In this document: one piece after another, positions 8,762 to 16,391 of the stretch | How positions within the stretch are numbered: position 1 is the first letter of the stretch | How the letters are laid out: each line of letters starts with the position of its first letter | Source of the DNA: an uncultured Prevotellaceae bacterium | GTDB lineage: Bacteria; Bacteroidota; Bacteroidia; Bacteroidales; Bacteroidaceae | Assembly (NCBI GenBank): GCA_937898415.1 | Contig: CALDLA010000068.1 | Span: forward strand, 1 to 64,000 | Direction of reading: 5' to 3' | DNA: 64,000 bases | Notes under the pieces: generated by a model | The model's input: only the letters and a program-made list of their open reading frames with translations | What the model was told of the DNA's origin: nothing | Databases searched by the model: none | Program-made: the position numbers and the translations under genes

Positions 8762-10512
8762 CAGATGCTTTCAATGAACCTGACGATGGCGTCGCGGTCA
8801 GCCTTTGGCAGGTTATAGAACTTTTCCGTAGCGCGATAGCCGTCGGACTTCTTAGAGTAGCCGTGCCACATGATGGCCTCAACAACAGTACGTGCGCGGC
8901 AGTCGTGCATACGGTCGTCGGCACCCGTCAGTTGACGGCTCAGGCCGCGTCCCCAGAGTGGGGTGGTGCGGCACCAGCCGGTGCGGATGTCGTTAACCAT
9001 GAACAGGCGGTGCTGTACCATGTCGGTGTAGGGCCAGATGGTCTGGTTGGGGAATTTCGGCAGCATCTTCTGCGCATCCTTGCCGATGCTCTGTGCGTAG
9101 GCCTTGGTAGCGGCATCTACCCACATGTTGTCCTGGCCCGTCTTCCATGACGGACGGTGGCATTGGGCACAGCCGATCTGCGTGAACAGTTGCTTGCCGC
9201 GCTTCACGTCGTCGTCGCTCAGGTTGCGGGCGGCAGGAACGGCCAATCCGCGGTGCCACACCATGAACTGGTAGTACTGCTTGTCGCTCATCTCGTCGCG
9301 GCCGTTGTAGGGGGCACCCTTATAAAGATAGGTGTCGAAGGTCTCCTTCTTGGCGATGGATGAGCAACTCAGGATCTCGTTGATGCGCTGGCTGATACCC
9401 TCGTCGGTGCCGTCAGCATAGTAGGGATGCAGGATGCTGGCTTCGCTGGCACCGTGCTCCTTGATATAGCTGATGACCTCTGCGTCTTCGCTCTGAGCCT
9501 TTGCCCAGGCGGGGGTGGTGTAGAGCCAGTGGCGGTCGGAGCGGGTGACGTTGGTGATGTTCCAAATAGCGTTGGCTCCGGCACCGTCCTGTAACGTGCC
9601 GCGCGTCATGGCATAGGTGAAGCGTTTCAGCGGACCATGATTGCCGTGGAAACTGCCTGTGTCGTTGTATCCTGCAGCATAGTAGGCAGAGGCCTTGAAT
9701 CGGTTAGCCTCCTTGTCCCACATGGCGGGGTTCAGCTCGACGTAGGGTGCCTCGGCAGCCCATTGGCGTTCTATCTCCTCGTCGTCGATGGCGTCTAAGA
9801 GTCCTGTTCCATAAACACCAATGGTCGATTCCAGTCGGACGTCGTAGTTTTCAGGCTTCGGGTTGGTGTTGAAGGCCGACTGCGGGATGCGCACCTCGGG
9901 GTAGATGAGTGCATACTGCTCACCGTCGGGGAACTGCATGGCCAGTCCGCTCTCCATCTCGCTGACGTTCTTCCACTCTATCTGTATCTGGCTCTCGTCG
10001 ATGGGTGCCTTGAAGGGTGTCATGGCCTGCGTCTGCGGCATGCCCGTCACCTCGCTGATGTAGGCATTGTTGTCGGGATGGTAGATGACCAGCAGGTAGC
10101 CGTTGCCTACCTGGTTGGCGCGATACTCTGTCTGTCGTTTGCCGTGTCCGTAGGCAGGATGGCAGGCGATGCACGAGTTGCGCACCCATGCAGGGCCAAG
10201 CCCGAGGCGCGGCTGTTGCTCAAAGGTGTAGAGGTGCTCGAAGAAGTCCTCGCCGGTGTTGAAGTCTTCCTCCATTCCAGCGATGTTCTCGACAGCGGGA
10301 GCGGGAGCCGAGTAGCTGGCCTTTTCGGTAGTGCCGAGCTGTCCGCCCGGGAACCACTCATCAGCTGTAAACACATCGTTTGCCTTGCCGAATACTTCCT
10401 CAGCAGGAACCAGTCCGCCGAGGTCTTGCTTGGTGTCGTCATCATCGGAACATGCTGACAGCAAAGGTGCTGCCAGCATGGTCACGATGGAAAATCGTGA
10501 TAGTTTGTTCAT
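8761..10512 (-). CDS. Di-heme oxidoreductase (putative thiol oxidoreductase), lipoprotein
   Basis: A protein of 583 residues with a lipoprotein signal (lipobox LLSAC, then SDDDD). It has two c-type heme motifs, CIACH near residue 127 and CAQCH near 445, as in the DHOR family (COG3488). These proteins are usually encoded next to imelysins, as here: the imelysin stop is 16 bases upstream. It probably sits at the outer membrane or in the periplasm and handles electrons for iron or metal uptake. The role within iron acquisition is inferred from context, not shown. Confidence 0.8.
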   Translation of the reverse strand: MNKLSRFSIVTMLAAPLLSACSDDDDTKQDLGGLVPAEEVFGKANDVFTADEWFPGGQLGTTEKASYSAPAPAVENIAGMEEDFNTGEDFFEHLYTFEQQPRLGLGPAWVRNSCIACHPAYGHGKRQTEYRANQVGNGYLLVIYHPDNNAYISEVTGMPQTQAMTPFKAPIDESQIQIEWKNVSEMESGLAMQFPDGEQYALIYPEVRIPQSAFNTNPKPENYDVRLESTIGVYGTGLLDAIDDEEIERQWAAEAPYVELNPAMWDKEANRFKASAYYAAGYNDTGSFHGNHGPLKRFTYAMTRGTLQDGAGANAIWNITNVTRSDRHWLYTTPAWAKAQSEDAEVISYIKEHGASEASILHPYYADGTDEGISQRINEILSCSSIAKKETFDTYLYKGAPYNGRDEMSDKQYYQFMVWHRGLAVPAARNLSDDDVKRGKQLFTQIGCAQCHRPSWKTGQDNMWVDAATKAYAQSIGKDAQKMLPKFPNQTIWPYTDMVQHRLFMVNDIRTGWCRTTPLWGRGLSRQLTGADDRMHDCRARTVVEAIMWHGYSKKSDGYRATEKFYNLPKADRDAIVRFIESI

Positions 10513-10528
10513 AGTTATTTGTTATTTG

Positions 10529-11857
10529 TTATTCTTCCGTCGTCGATTCCCAGTTTGTCGGGTCGTCGAAGTTCTTGTTCCACACCGTACCGCAGTACTT
10601 CACGAACGGTGCGGGCATGTTAGAGATGCCGGCGATGCTGGCCACATAGGCACCCTCGACCGCCGTGTTGACGCTGGCCTTGCCTACGCTGGCAAAGAAT
10701 GTGTGGAAGGAGTATTGGTTGGCTTTCTTGTCGGTAGAGCCGAGCCACACGTTGCGGATGCTGCGGATGTTGTCACGGAAGTCAGCAATGGAGTTGTAGC
10801 TGTAGGGCGACTCCACGTAGGCAATGTCTCCGGCTGAGAAGGGGTTGGCAATCTTGGCCGTTCCCACCTCGTTGCCGATGGCCACGCATGAGCCCTCGTC
10901 GTCGCTCAGCACCTGTGCGATGGCTGCCTGCAGGGTGGGGAAGGTGCTCTTGCTGCCGCTGATGCCGGCACGTGCCAGGTTATCGCCGTAGGTCAGGCCG
11001 TTCTCTGTCGTATAGCCAAGTCCGGCGGCCTTCACCACGCTGACGCGGCTCTGGTTTTTCTCGCCCTCCCAGGCTACCTGCAACTGGAAGCAGCGCTCCT
11101 TCAGCAGACGGCAGACCTGCTGGGCATACTTCAGTTCGTCTGCACCGCTCACGTTCTCGTAGTTCGTGTAGGTGTCGTTGCCCTGCAACTCGCTCACCTT
11201 ACGGTTCTGACCGTTGCGGAAGAGGATGAACTCCAGTGCGTGGAAACCGAGGATGGTCGACTCGTCCTCAATCTCAGCCGTCATGCCGCCCTTGAAGTAG
11301 TCGAGCAATTCTGCACGGTCAAGTGGCCAGGAGTCGATGGTGGGGTCAATGCTGAAGTCGGAGGCGGCACCGCCGAGGAAGGCCTCTGAGCGCTCCCAGT
11401 TCTGGCGGGCGTCCTTGAAGTCGGCACATGCCTTGTCTATCTGTGCCTGCGTGATGGTGCTGACGGTCAGGCCGTTGAGCGTCTTCTCCAAGTCCTCTAC
11501 GTCGTCGGCCAGCTTGGTGTAGGTCGGCACGATGACGTTCGTCACCAAGTTCTCGAGCACTTTACGCAGGTAGGCCTCCTGGGCCTCGCTGAGTTTCGAT
11601 GTGGCGATGGTGGTGTTGGCTTTTGTCAGCTCGCTCACCAATGTTCCACAAGCGTCGATGGCTGTCTGCCCGAACGCCTTGTTGCTGTAGTTCGCCTGCA
11701 CGGTGTTGGCGGGATAGTTGTCTTCGTCCACCACAGGAGCGGTTGTCACAATGTTAAAATCGGTTGTGTTCTCTTTGTCGTCATCGTCGCTGCTGCACGA
11801 TGTCAGTGTCAGGGCGCCCATCAGGACGGCTACTGGCAAATAGAAATACTTTTTCAT
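10529..11857 (-). CDS. Imelysin-family lipoprotein
   Basis: A protein of 442 residues, counting from the MKKYFYL start at 11857; in-frame ATGs at 11866 and 11869 are alternatives. The signal has lipobox TLTSC followed by SSDDDD. The imelysin (peptidase M75-like) GxHxxE motif is present as GFHALEF. Imelysins such as IrpA and EfeO-like proteins take part in iron uptake and are not proven peptidases. The gene lies between a porin-like gene and the di-heme oxidoreductase in one minus-strand operon. The gap to the porin gene is almost entirely a heptamer repeat. Confidence 0.82.
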   Translation of the reverse strand: MKKYFYLPVAVLMGALTLTSCSSDDDDKENTTDFNIVTTAPVVDEDNYPANTVQANYSNKAFGQTAIDACGTLVSELTKANTTIATSKLSEAQEAYLRKVLENLVTNVIVPTYTKLADDVEDLEKTLNGLTVSTITQAQIDKACADFKDARQNWERSEAFLGGAASDFSIDPTIDSWPLDRAELLDYFKGGMTAEIEDESTILGFHALEFILFRNGQNRKVSELQGNDTYTNYENVSGADELKYAQQVCRLLKERCFQLQVAWEGEKNQSRVSVVKAAGLGYTTENGLTYGDNLARAGISGSKSTFPTLQAAIAQVLSDDEGSCVAIGNEVGTAKIANPFSAGDIAYVESPYSYNSIADFRDNIRSIRNVWLGSTDKKANQYSFHTFFASVGKASVNTAVEGAYVASIAGISNMPAPFVKYCGTVWNKNFDDPTNWESTTEE

Positions 11858-11877
11858 TACTATCATCATTTAATTTA

Positions 11878-11983
11878 TCACTTCTCACTTCTCACTTCTC
11901 ACTTCTCACTTTTCACTTCTCACTTTTCACTTTTCACTTCTCACTTCTCACTTCTCACTTTTCACTTTTCACTTCTCACTTCT
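11878..11983. repeat. Heptamer tandem repeat (CACTTCT/CACTTTT)
   Basis: About 15 head-to-tail copies of a 7-base unit, CACTTCT alternating with CACTTTT on the plus strand, fill the gap between the porin stop and the imelysin start. In the mRNA sense this reads AGAAGTG/AAAAGTG. The porin stop codon falls in the last unit. Confidence 0.92.
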
Positions 11984-13238
11984 ACAGAAAGAACCCCTCG
12001 TATGCCACGCTGATGCTGACCGACGGCTCATCATTGTATATCGACTTCAGCAGACGCTTCGAGTATTCTGCCTTGACTACAATCTCTTCGATGGGATGAT
12101 AGTTCACGCCTGCCGCAAACCGTTTCACCGCCGTGTAGTTGTAGGCCGTTCCCTTAGTCTTGCTGGCATAGGGGTCGTACTGCTCATAGCGCCCGAAGAC
12201 ATAGAGCTGCTGCTCCTTCTTGTGCAGGCTCTCCACTTGCGAGAATACGTCGTAGCCCGCCTCAATGCCCATGGCGTAGGTATTCTTCGATACGAAGGCC
12301 GAGTGCTTGTAGGGCGACTTCGAGTTCAGACGGTTGTAGATGTACTTCAGCTGGGCGGCGTCGCCAAGATATCCGTAGTCAGCCTGTCCGCGGACAATCC
12401 AGTTGTGACCCTTGTAGGTGAAGTCCAGCGCACCTATCAGCACCTGACCCTTGTACTCGGCATCCACGCCGGCGGCATTATTGGGGTAGCTGTTGCCGAT
12501 GGAGTGGCCGTAGTAGCCGCTGAGTCCGATGCGCAATCCCGGCACCGTGTAGTTGTCTGCGCGCAGGGCCACGCCGTACTTGTTGGCCACGTCGAACTCC
12601 AGAGGCGACTTGGCACCGTTTTTAATCCAGTTCGTGTTGGTGAAGTTGTCGGCGTTCAGGCCTGCCAGGAACTGTGCCTCGTAGCGGAAGTCGCCTGCAC
12701 GGCCCCATAGCGAGACGCCTGTCTGGTGCCACGTCGAGGGCATGATGGTGTTCTCGCCCTCCGGGCGATAGACGGTGAAGTAGTTCAGCGGCTCGTGGTG
12801 GGCGTTGTTCAGGCCCACGGGTACCACTATATGACCTACGCGCAGGTTCAAGGCCTTCGAGAACGACTTCTGCAGCCAGAACTGCTCGAGTTCCACCTCG
12901 CCGCCCTTCTCTACCTCCTGTTCCCATTCTCCGCCTTCCTCGTCCTCCTTCTCATAGGCCAGGCCGTTGCCGCCGTGCTCGAACTCAATCTCCGTACCCA
13001 GCGACCAGCCCTTGCCGAATCCGTAGCCTAAGTTGATGACGGCGTGCGGAATGTCGAACCGCCCGTGGCTCGGGTCGTCCTTGTGCTCCTCGGGTTGCGA
13101 GTAGCGGCTCACGTGGTCGCTGAAGAAGTTGCGGCTGAAGTTCACCTCACCGTAGCCGCCCACCGTGAGACCCTGTTGTGCTGCGGCCATTGTCGCAGTC
13201 AGGAGCATCGCTCCTATTAATAAATACGGTTTGTTCAT
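11982..13238 (-). CDS. Outer-membrane porin-like beta-barrel protein
   Basis: A protein of about 418 residues with a signal peptide (MNKPYLLIGAMLLTATMAAAQQ). An upstream in-frame start at 13265 is rejected because it lies inside the -7 box at 13263-13270. The sequence alternates amphipathic strands, many with terminal aromatic residues, and ends in EGFFL, as in outer-membrane barrels. The N-terminal GLTVGGYGEVNFSRNFF and the interior VPVGLNNAHHEPLNYFTVYRPE are typical of phosphate-selective-type porins of this phylum. It is the first gene of the imelysin/di-heme operon, so it could be the route for the imported metal species (inference). Confidence 0.75.
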   Translation of the reverse strand: MNKPYLLIGAMLLTATMAAAQQGLTVGGYGEVNFSRNFFSDHVSRYSQPEEHKDDPSHGRFDIPHAVINLGYGFGKGWSLGTEIEFEHGGNGLAYEKEDEEGGEWEQEVEKGGEVELEQFWLQKSFSKALNLRVGHIVVPVGLNNAHHEPLNYFTVYRPEGENTIMPSTWHQTGVSLWGRAGDFRYEAQFLAGLNADNFTNTNWIKNGAKSPLEFDVANKYGVALRADNYTVPGLRIGLSGYYGHSIGNSYPNNAAGVDAEYKGQVLIGALDFTYKGHNWIVRGQADYGYLGDAAQLKYIYNRLNSKSPYKHSAFVSKNTYAMGIEAGYDVFSQVESLHKKEQQLYVFGRYEQYDPYASKTKGTAYNYTAVKRFAAGVNYHPIEEIVVKAEYSKRLLKSIYNDEPSVSISVAYEGFFL

Positions 13239-13262
13239 TACGGTTGTTTTTGAAATCGGCTG

Positions 13263-13270
13263 CAAAAGTA
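13263..13270 (-). promoter_or_regulatory. -7 box for the porin/imelysin operon
   Basis: Reads TACTTTTG on the minus strand. Its position decides that translation of the porin starts at 13238. Confidence 0.6.
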
Positions 13271-13291
13271 CGGCGATTTCCCCACCTACAC

Positions 13292-13392
13292 AATACCTAA
13301 AAACGATGATTTTACTTGAAAATACCTACTTTTGATGATTGCGTATGTCGCGGGAAATCAGTAACTTTGCACCCGCTAATCAGTATTAGGTA
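13292..13392. promoter_or_regulatory. Candidate operator repeats in the divergent promoter region
   Basis: AATACCTA followed 8 or 9 bases later by GATGATT occurs twice in direct orientation (13292-13312 and 13321-13340). A third copy of the core lies in inverted orientation just before the regulator start (TAGGTAT around 13387). The region lies between two divergent promoters and next to a regulator gene, so these are candidate binding sites for that regulator. This is inference. Confidence 0.45.
13362..13369 (+). promoter_or_regulatory. -7 box for the hemerythrin-LuxR regulator
   Basis: TAACTTTG followed by CACC, about 22 bases before the start codon. No clear TTTG lies at the usual -33 distance. 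Confidence 0.55.
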
Positions 13393-14348
13393 TGAAGAAT
13401 CAGAAACAATATGAGGCCGATGACAAGATGATCACCCTCATCCGTGATAATTACGACTTGCTGCAGGCCCTTGGCAGCTTCGGCATCTCCTTGGGCTTCG
13501 GCGACAAGACCGTCCGTGAAACCTGTGACGACAACGGCGTGGATACCTACACCTTCCTTGCCGTCGTCAATTTCACCATTAATGGGTATGGTGACTACGA
13601 GAACGACGAGCAGCTCAGTGTGCCCACGCTGCTCCACTACCTCGACGCCAGCCACAAGTACTACCTCGACTTCCAGCTGCCCTTCATCCGGCAGGAACTC
13701 GAGGACAGCCTCAATACCGACCAGTCGCTGGGACGCCTCATCATGCGCTTCTACGACGAGTATGCCCACGAGATACGCCGCCACATGACCTATGAGCAGC
13801 GCACACTCTTCCCCTACGTTGAGGCACTCATCGACGGCAAGGCCCCCACAGGCTACAGCATCGAGACCTTCTCCAAGCACCACAAGGAGGCCGACAAGAA
13901 GCTGCGCGAGCTCAAACTCCTCATCATCAAATACTTGCCGCAGGACGGACTCCACAATAACAAGCTGACCGCCACGCTGCATGACATCTACGACAACGAG
14001 GAGTGGCTGCGTCAGCATGCGATGGTTGAAGACCGCATCTTCGTCCCCGCCATCCGCCGACTGGAGCAGTTGTCGCGCCAGAACGACGTTGCCCGCAATA
14101 TCAGCGGCATGGTGCTCAGTGCCTCGCAGAACGCTGATGCCCTCAGCGACCGCGAGCGCGACGTCATCGTTTCCCTTGTCCAGGGAATGTCCAACAAGGA
14201 GATTGCCGACCACCTCTGCATCTCCGTCAACACCGTCATCACCCACCGCCGCAACATCGCCCGCAAACTGCAGATTCACAGTCCCGCCGGCCTCACCATC
14301 TACGCCATCATCAATGGCCTGGTAGACATTTCCAGCGTCAAGCTGTAA
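13392..14348 (+). CDS. RIC-like di-iron hemerythrin domain fused to a LuxR-type HTH
   Basis: A protein of 318 residues. Residues 15-65 resemble the short ScdA/YtfE N-terminal domain. Residues 75-225 form a hemerythrin-like bundle with the ligand set of YtfE/RIC visible: His88 (or His82), His131-x3-Glu135, His163/164 and His209-x3-Glu213. Residues 248-312 form a LuxR-family HTH (LSDRERDVIVSLVQGMSNKEIA and following). The fusion suggests a cytoplasmic regulator sensing iron, oxygen or nitric oxide through a di-iron centre. It is divergent from the imelysin/di-heme operon, which is its most likely target. The HTH is close in sequence to that of the protein at 27865-28452. Confidence 0.85.
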   Translation: MKNQKQYEADDKMITLIRDNYDLLQALGSFGISLGFGDKTVRETCDDNGVDTYTFLAVVNFTINGYGDYENDEQLSVPTLLHYLDASHKYYLDFQLPFIRQELEDSLNTDQSLGRLIMRFYDEYAHEIRRHMTYEQRTLFPYVEALIDGKAPTGYSIETFSKHHKEADKKLRELKLLIIKYLPQDGLHNNKLTATLHDIYDNEEWLRQHAMVEDRIFVPAIRRLEQLSRQNDVARNISGMVLSASQNADALSDRERDVIVSLVQGMSNKEIADHLCISVNTVITHRRNIARKLQIHSPAGLTIYAIINGLVDISSVKL

Positions 14349-14349
14349 T

Positions 14350-14393
14350 CGAACATATGTTAATAGTCCAACGAACATATAAAAACAAAGCAT
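14350..14393. repeat. 22-bp-period repeat, CGAACATAT motif, two copies
   Basis: CGAACATAT occurs at 14350 and at 14372, exactly 22 bases apart. The first copy extends to the palindrome AACATATGTT. It begins right after the regulator stop. The same palindrome with the same period is found at 26838-26875. Confidence 0.7.
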
Positions 14394-14478
14394 CAAGGTC
14401 AAGGGCTTAAATGATGTTAAATGCATATACAATAGAATAAAAAACATCCAAATATTTAATTTTGTTTCCAAAAATCAC

Positions 14479-14486
14479 TATATTTG
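14479..14486 (+). promoter_or_regulatory. -7 box for the AbiE-type pair
   Basis: TATATTTG, about 28 bases before the start codon, in an AT-rich stretch. Confidence 0.55.
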
Positions 14487-14514
14487 CAGAGTTTTAGAAA
14501 CAAAATGTGAGAGA

Positions 14515-15132
14515 ATGGACTTTCTGACATTCAAGGAACGGATGTATCCAATGGGGTGTTTTAACATCAATCAGGTGCTGTTATGGGAAAAGGATTTCGA
14601 CCGTAACAACCTGACGCGATGGTGCCGTAAAGGGTTGCTGGTGAAGTTGAGGAATCAGTATTATGCCTTTCCAGAGTATCGGCAGGTGCCCGACTTCTCA
14701 CGTTATGTAGCCAATCGCATCTATGCACCTTCGTATATCAGTCTGCATAGTGCTTTGTCGTTCTACGGCATGATACCAGAAGAGGTGGTGCAACTGACGA
14801 GTGTGACTACGCTGAAGACTGCCCGTTTCGAGAATGACTTTGGAACTTTCCATTATCAGAACGTGAAGACGCCATTCTACTTTGGCTTTGAAATCAAGAC
14901 GATGCAAAGCGGACGAGGGCTGTTGTTTGCCACACCAGAAAAGGCTTTGCTCGATTTGCTCTACCTGAATCCCTATTATAAGACGGAGCAGGATATGGAG
15001 GAACTGCGTCTGGACGAGGATTATATGCAGAACGAACTGAACATAGAACGTATGAACAGTTACCTCTCGAAGATAGAGAGCAAAACGCTGGAACAGAAAG
15101 TTAGACGCTTAATGAAAGTTTATGAACTATGA
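14515..15132 (+). CDS. AbiEi-type antitoxin (type IV toxin-antitoxin family)
   Basis: A protein of 205 residues. It has an N-terminal winged-helix-like segment (NINQVLLWEKDFDRNNLTRW, then a GLLVKLRNQYYAF wing) and a C-terminal domain with the YISLHSALSFYGMIPE motif seen in AbiEi-type proteins. Such antitoxins bind DNA, repress their own operon and counter an AbiEii nucleotidyltransferase. Its stop overlaps the next start as ATGA, the usual arrangement. The partner toxin is truncated here, so the antitoxin may be an orphan. Confidence 0.75.
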   Translation: MDFLTFKERMYPMGCFNINQVLLWEKDFDRNNLTRWCRKGLLVKLRNQYYAFPEYRQVPDFSRYVANRIYAPSYISLHSALSFYGMIPEEVVQLTSVTTLKTARFENDFGTFHYQNVKTPFYFGFEIKTMQSGRGLLFATPEKALLDLLYLNPYYKTEQDMEELRLDEDYMQNELNIERMNSYLSKIESKTLEQKVRRLMKVYEL

Positions 15133-15362
15133 TAGATATTGAATACATACGCAGTTTCTTCCCACCTACGATAGCTCGCGAAAGCCGCTTCGACCGCTAT
15201 ATGCTGAAGGAGTATCTGCAACTGCTGATACTCGACCATCTGGCTATAACACCATATATAAATAAGATGTCATTCATTGGCGGTACGAACCTTCGACTTA
15301 TTCAGGGAATAGACCGATTCTCTGAGGATCTGGATTTCGACTGCAAGGAATGTCATGAATAA
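15129..15362 (+). pseudogene. Truncated AbiEii-type nucleotidyltransferase toxin
   Basis: Only 77 residues. It contains the start of an AbiEii/DUF1814 nucleotidyltransferase, including the motif FIGGTNLRL...RFSEDLDFD (GG/T...DxD), and then stops. Intact family members are roughly 200-300 residues. No continuation was found in the following bases in any frame, so this looks like a deletion rather than a frameshift. It overlaps the antitoxin by four bases. Confidence 0.75.
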
Positions 15363-15415
15363 TGATGTTTTGACTACATTGCAGAAGAATCACCTATATT
15401 AGTATATATCACGTC

Positions 15416-15473
15416 ATTTATTAATAAATAGCACGTTACTTATTAATAATTTGCATGCTATTTATTAATAAAC
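15416..15473. repeat. 22-bp-period palindrome array I (TTATTAATAA x3)
   Basis: Three perfect palindromes with core TTATTAATAA, centred at 15422.5, 15444.5 and 15466.5, an exact 22-base spacing. Intervening sequence is not conserved. Confidence 0.85.
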
Positions 15474-15584
15474 GCGATTTCAGCCTGTGTCGCGACAAAA
15501 GTCGCTAAAGTCAAATTATTTATCCAATAATTATCAATTACGCCCAAAAGAGAATTGTTCATTGTCACAGAAGAGACCGTTTTT

Positions 15585-15642
15585 TACGAAGCCTTCCAAC
15601 ACTTTTTGTGAAGCCATGGAAAAAGTGTTGGATGGCTTCGTA
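15585..15642. repeat. 23-bp inverted repeat
   Basis: Arms 15585-15607 and 15620-15642 pair at 22 of 23 positions around a 12-base loop; the outer ends read TACGAAGCC and GGCTTCGTA. The loop repeats part of the arm (GAAGCCAT). There is no T-run right after it, so it is not an obvious terminator. It could be a transcribed hairpin or a mobile-element end. Confidence 0.8.
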
Positions 15643-15697
15643 GCAAGAAATGCGTAGGCAAGCACATTGGGAACCTATGTTGTGTTTGACTAAAGCC

Positions 15698-15925
15698 TTA
15701 TTCTGTCAAAAATCCCCCCCTAAATTTGGCTCGAGCCAAAACCCCATTTAGCTCGAGCCAAAACCCCTTCTGGCTCGAGCCAACTCCCCGATTGGCTCTT
15801 ACAACTATGATAATGTCGCTTTTTGCTTCACGCAAATCATCTGCATTGCAATACTCATAGCCTGCTTGCTTGGCTATTTCTATGCACATCTGCTCAGTTA
15901 CATTGTCTTCGTTGAAGTATGCCAT
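15698..15925 (-). pseudogene. Probable 5' remnant of a type I restriction HsdR gene
   Basis: The first 40 or so residues (MAYFNEDNVTEQMCIEIAKQ, then AGYEYCNADDLREAKSDIII) resemble the N-terminus of type I restriction R subunits, which begin in this manner in related bacteria. After that the reading frame runs into the GGCTCGAGCC array and the similarity is lost. HsdR is normally about 1000 residues. No hsdM or hsdS is in the window. The family assignment is from memory of the N-terminal motif and is moderate. Confidence 0.45.
15725..15800. repeat. 22-bp-period palindrome array II (GGCTCGAGCC x3.5)
   Basis: Palindromes TTTGGCTCGAGCCAAA, TTTAGCTCGAGCCAAA and TGGCTCGAGCCA are centred at 15732.5, 15754.5 and 15776.5. 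A half copy (TTGGCTC) falls exactly in register at 15798.5. The spacers are C-rich (AACCCC). The array sits where the HsdR-like remnant ends. Confidence 0.9.
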
Positions 15926-15929
15926 ATTG

Positions 15930-15995
15930 CTTAAAGTTCTCTTATATTTCTCTTAAACTTCTCTTAAAGTTCACGGAAAGTTCACGGAAATTCAG
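15930..15995. repeat. 11-bp tandem array VI, six copies
   Basis: Six contiguous 11-base units: CTTAAAGTTCT, CTTATATTTCT, CTTAAACTTCT, CTTAAAGTTCA, CGGAAAGTTCA and CGGAAATTCAG. The period is half of the 22-bp period of the neighbouring arrays. Confidence 0.85.
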
Positions 15996-16048
15996 TGCAA
16001 ACAACTTTTTCTATCTTTCTGATATACTGACATTTATATTTCAATCTC

Positions 16049-16110
16049 ACCTAAATTCCCACCTAAACTCACCTAAATTCTTACCTAATTTCGCCTAATT
16101 CTCAACTAAA
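16049..16110. repeat. Approximately 11-bp array V (ACCTAA motif, six copies)
   Basis: ACCTAA-type motifs start at 16049, 16061, 16071, 16083, 16093 and about 16104. Alternate copies are 22 bases apart. It lies just left of the 49-bp direct repeat. Confidence 0.75.
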
Positions 16111-16142
16111 CGCCACATACGGATTTTATCTACATAGATGAT

Positions 16143-16191
16143 GTATCTTCAGATGAAAATAAGAGCTTTATCCGAATTATTTACAAGTGTT
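16143..16191. repeat. 49-bp direct repeat, left copy
   Basis: Matches 26771-26819 at 48 of 49 positions; flanking bases differ on both sides. It can be read in frame as part of a protein fragment (VSSDENKSFIRIIYKC) that is open from about 16113 and stops near 16231. It could be a duplicated gene fragment or an integration-type direct repeat. Confidence 0.85.
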
Positions 16192-16261
16192 CAACTAAAG
16201 GAAATTACAGAGGATCCAACAAATATAGCGTAGAATGAAGAAAAAACGGCACGAAGCAGTA

Positions 16262-16309
16262 GATTTCCACAAATTTTCACTGCTTTTGCAAAAAATACAG
16301 CTCACAATG
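16262..16309. repeat. 48-bp promoter-region repeat, copy 1
   Basis: Matches 16966-17013 at 45 of 48 positions (GATTTCCACAAA...CACAATG). Copy 2 contains the -7 box of the HTH gene at 17011. Confidence 0.8.
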
Positions 16310-16332
16310 AATGTCGTTTAAGGAAAAATGAT

Positions 16333-16340
16333 TATCTTTG
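16333..16340 (+). promoter_or_regulatory. -7 box of a shared promoter module (copy A)
   Basis: TATCTTTG. It is preceded by CTCACAATGAATGTCGTTTA (16301-16320), which recurs before two other cassettes (18950, 20163). Its position excludes starts before about 16347 for the downstream ORF. Confidence 0.65.
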
Positions 16341-16391
16341 CCGACGTGGCGGAGAATCTTTCGCAGCATGGCAATGGAAGCGTTAAGCTTA

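Larger units (their letters stand above)
15363..16391. other. Gene-poor, repeat-rich accessory stretch
   Basis: About 1 kb without an intact gene. It holds four short-period repeat arrays, a 23-bp inverted repeat, a probable HsdR gene remnant, the left copy of a 49-bp direct repeat and a promoter module. Each is listed separately. Confidence 0.8.

Noticed and set aside
13386..14471. 361-codon minus-strand frame opposite the hemerythrin-LuxR gene
   Set aside because: Antisense shadow; low-complexity Val/Gly-rich product.
15416..16110. Possible CRISPR array
   Set aside because: Periods are 11 or 22 bases with palindromic cores and no 28-37-base repeats or unique spacers, and no cas genes are present.
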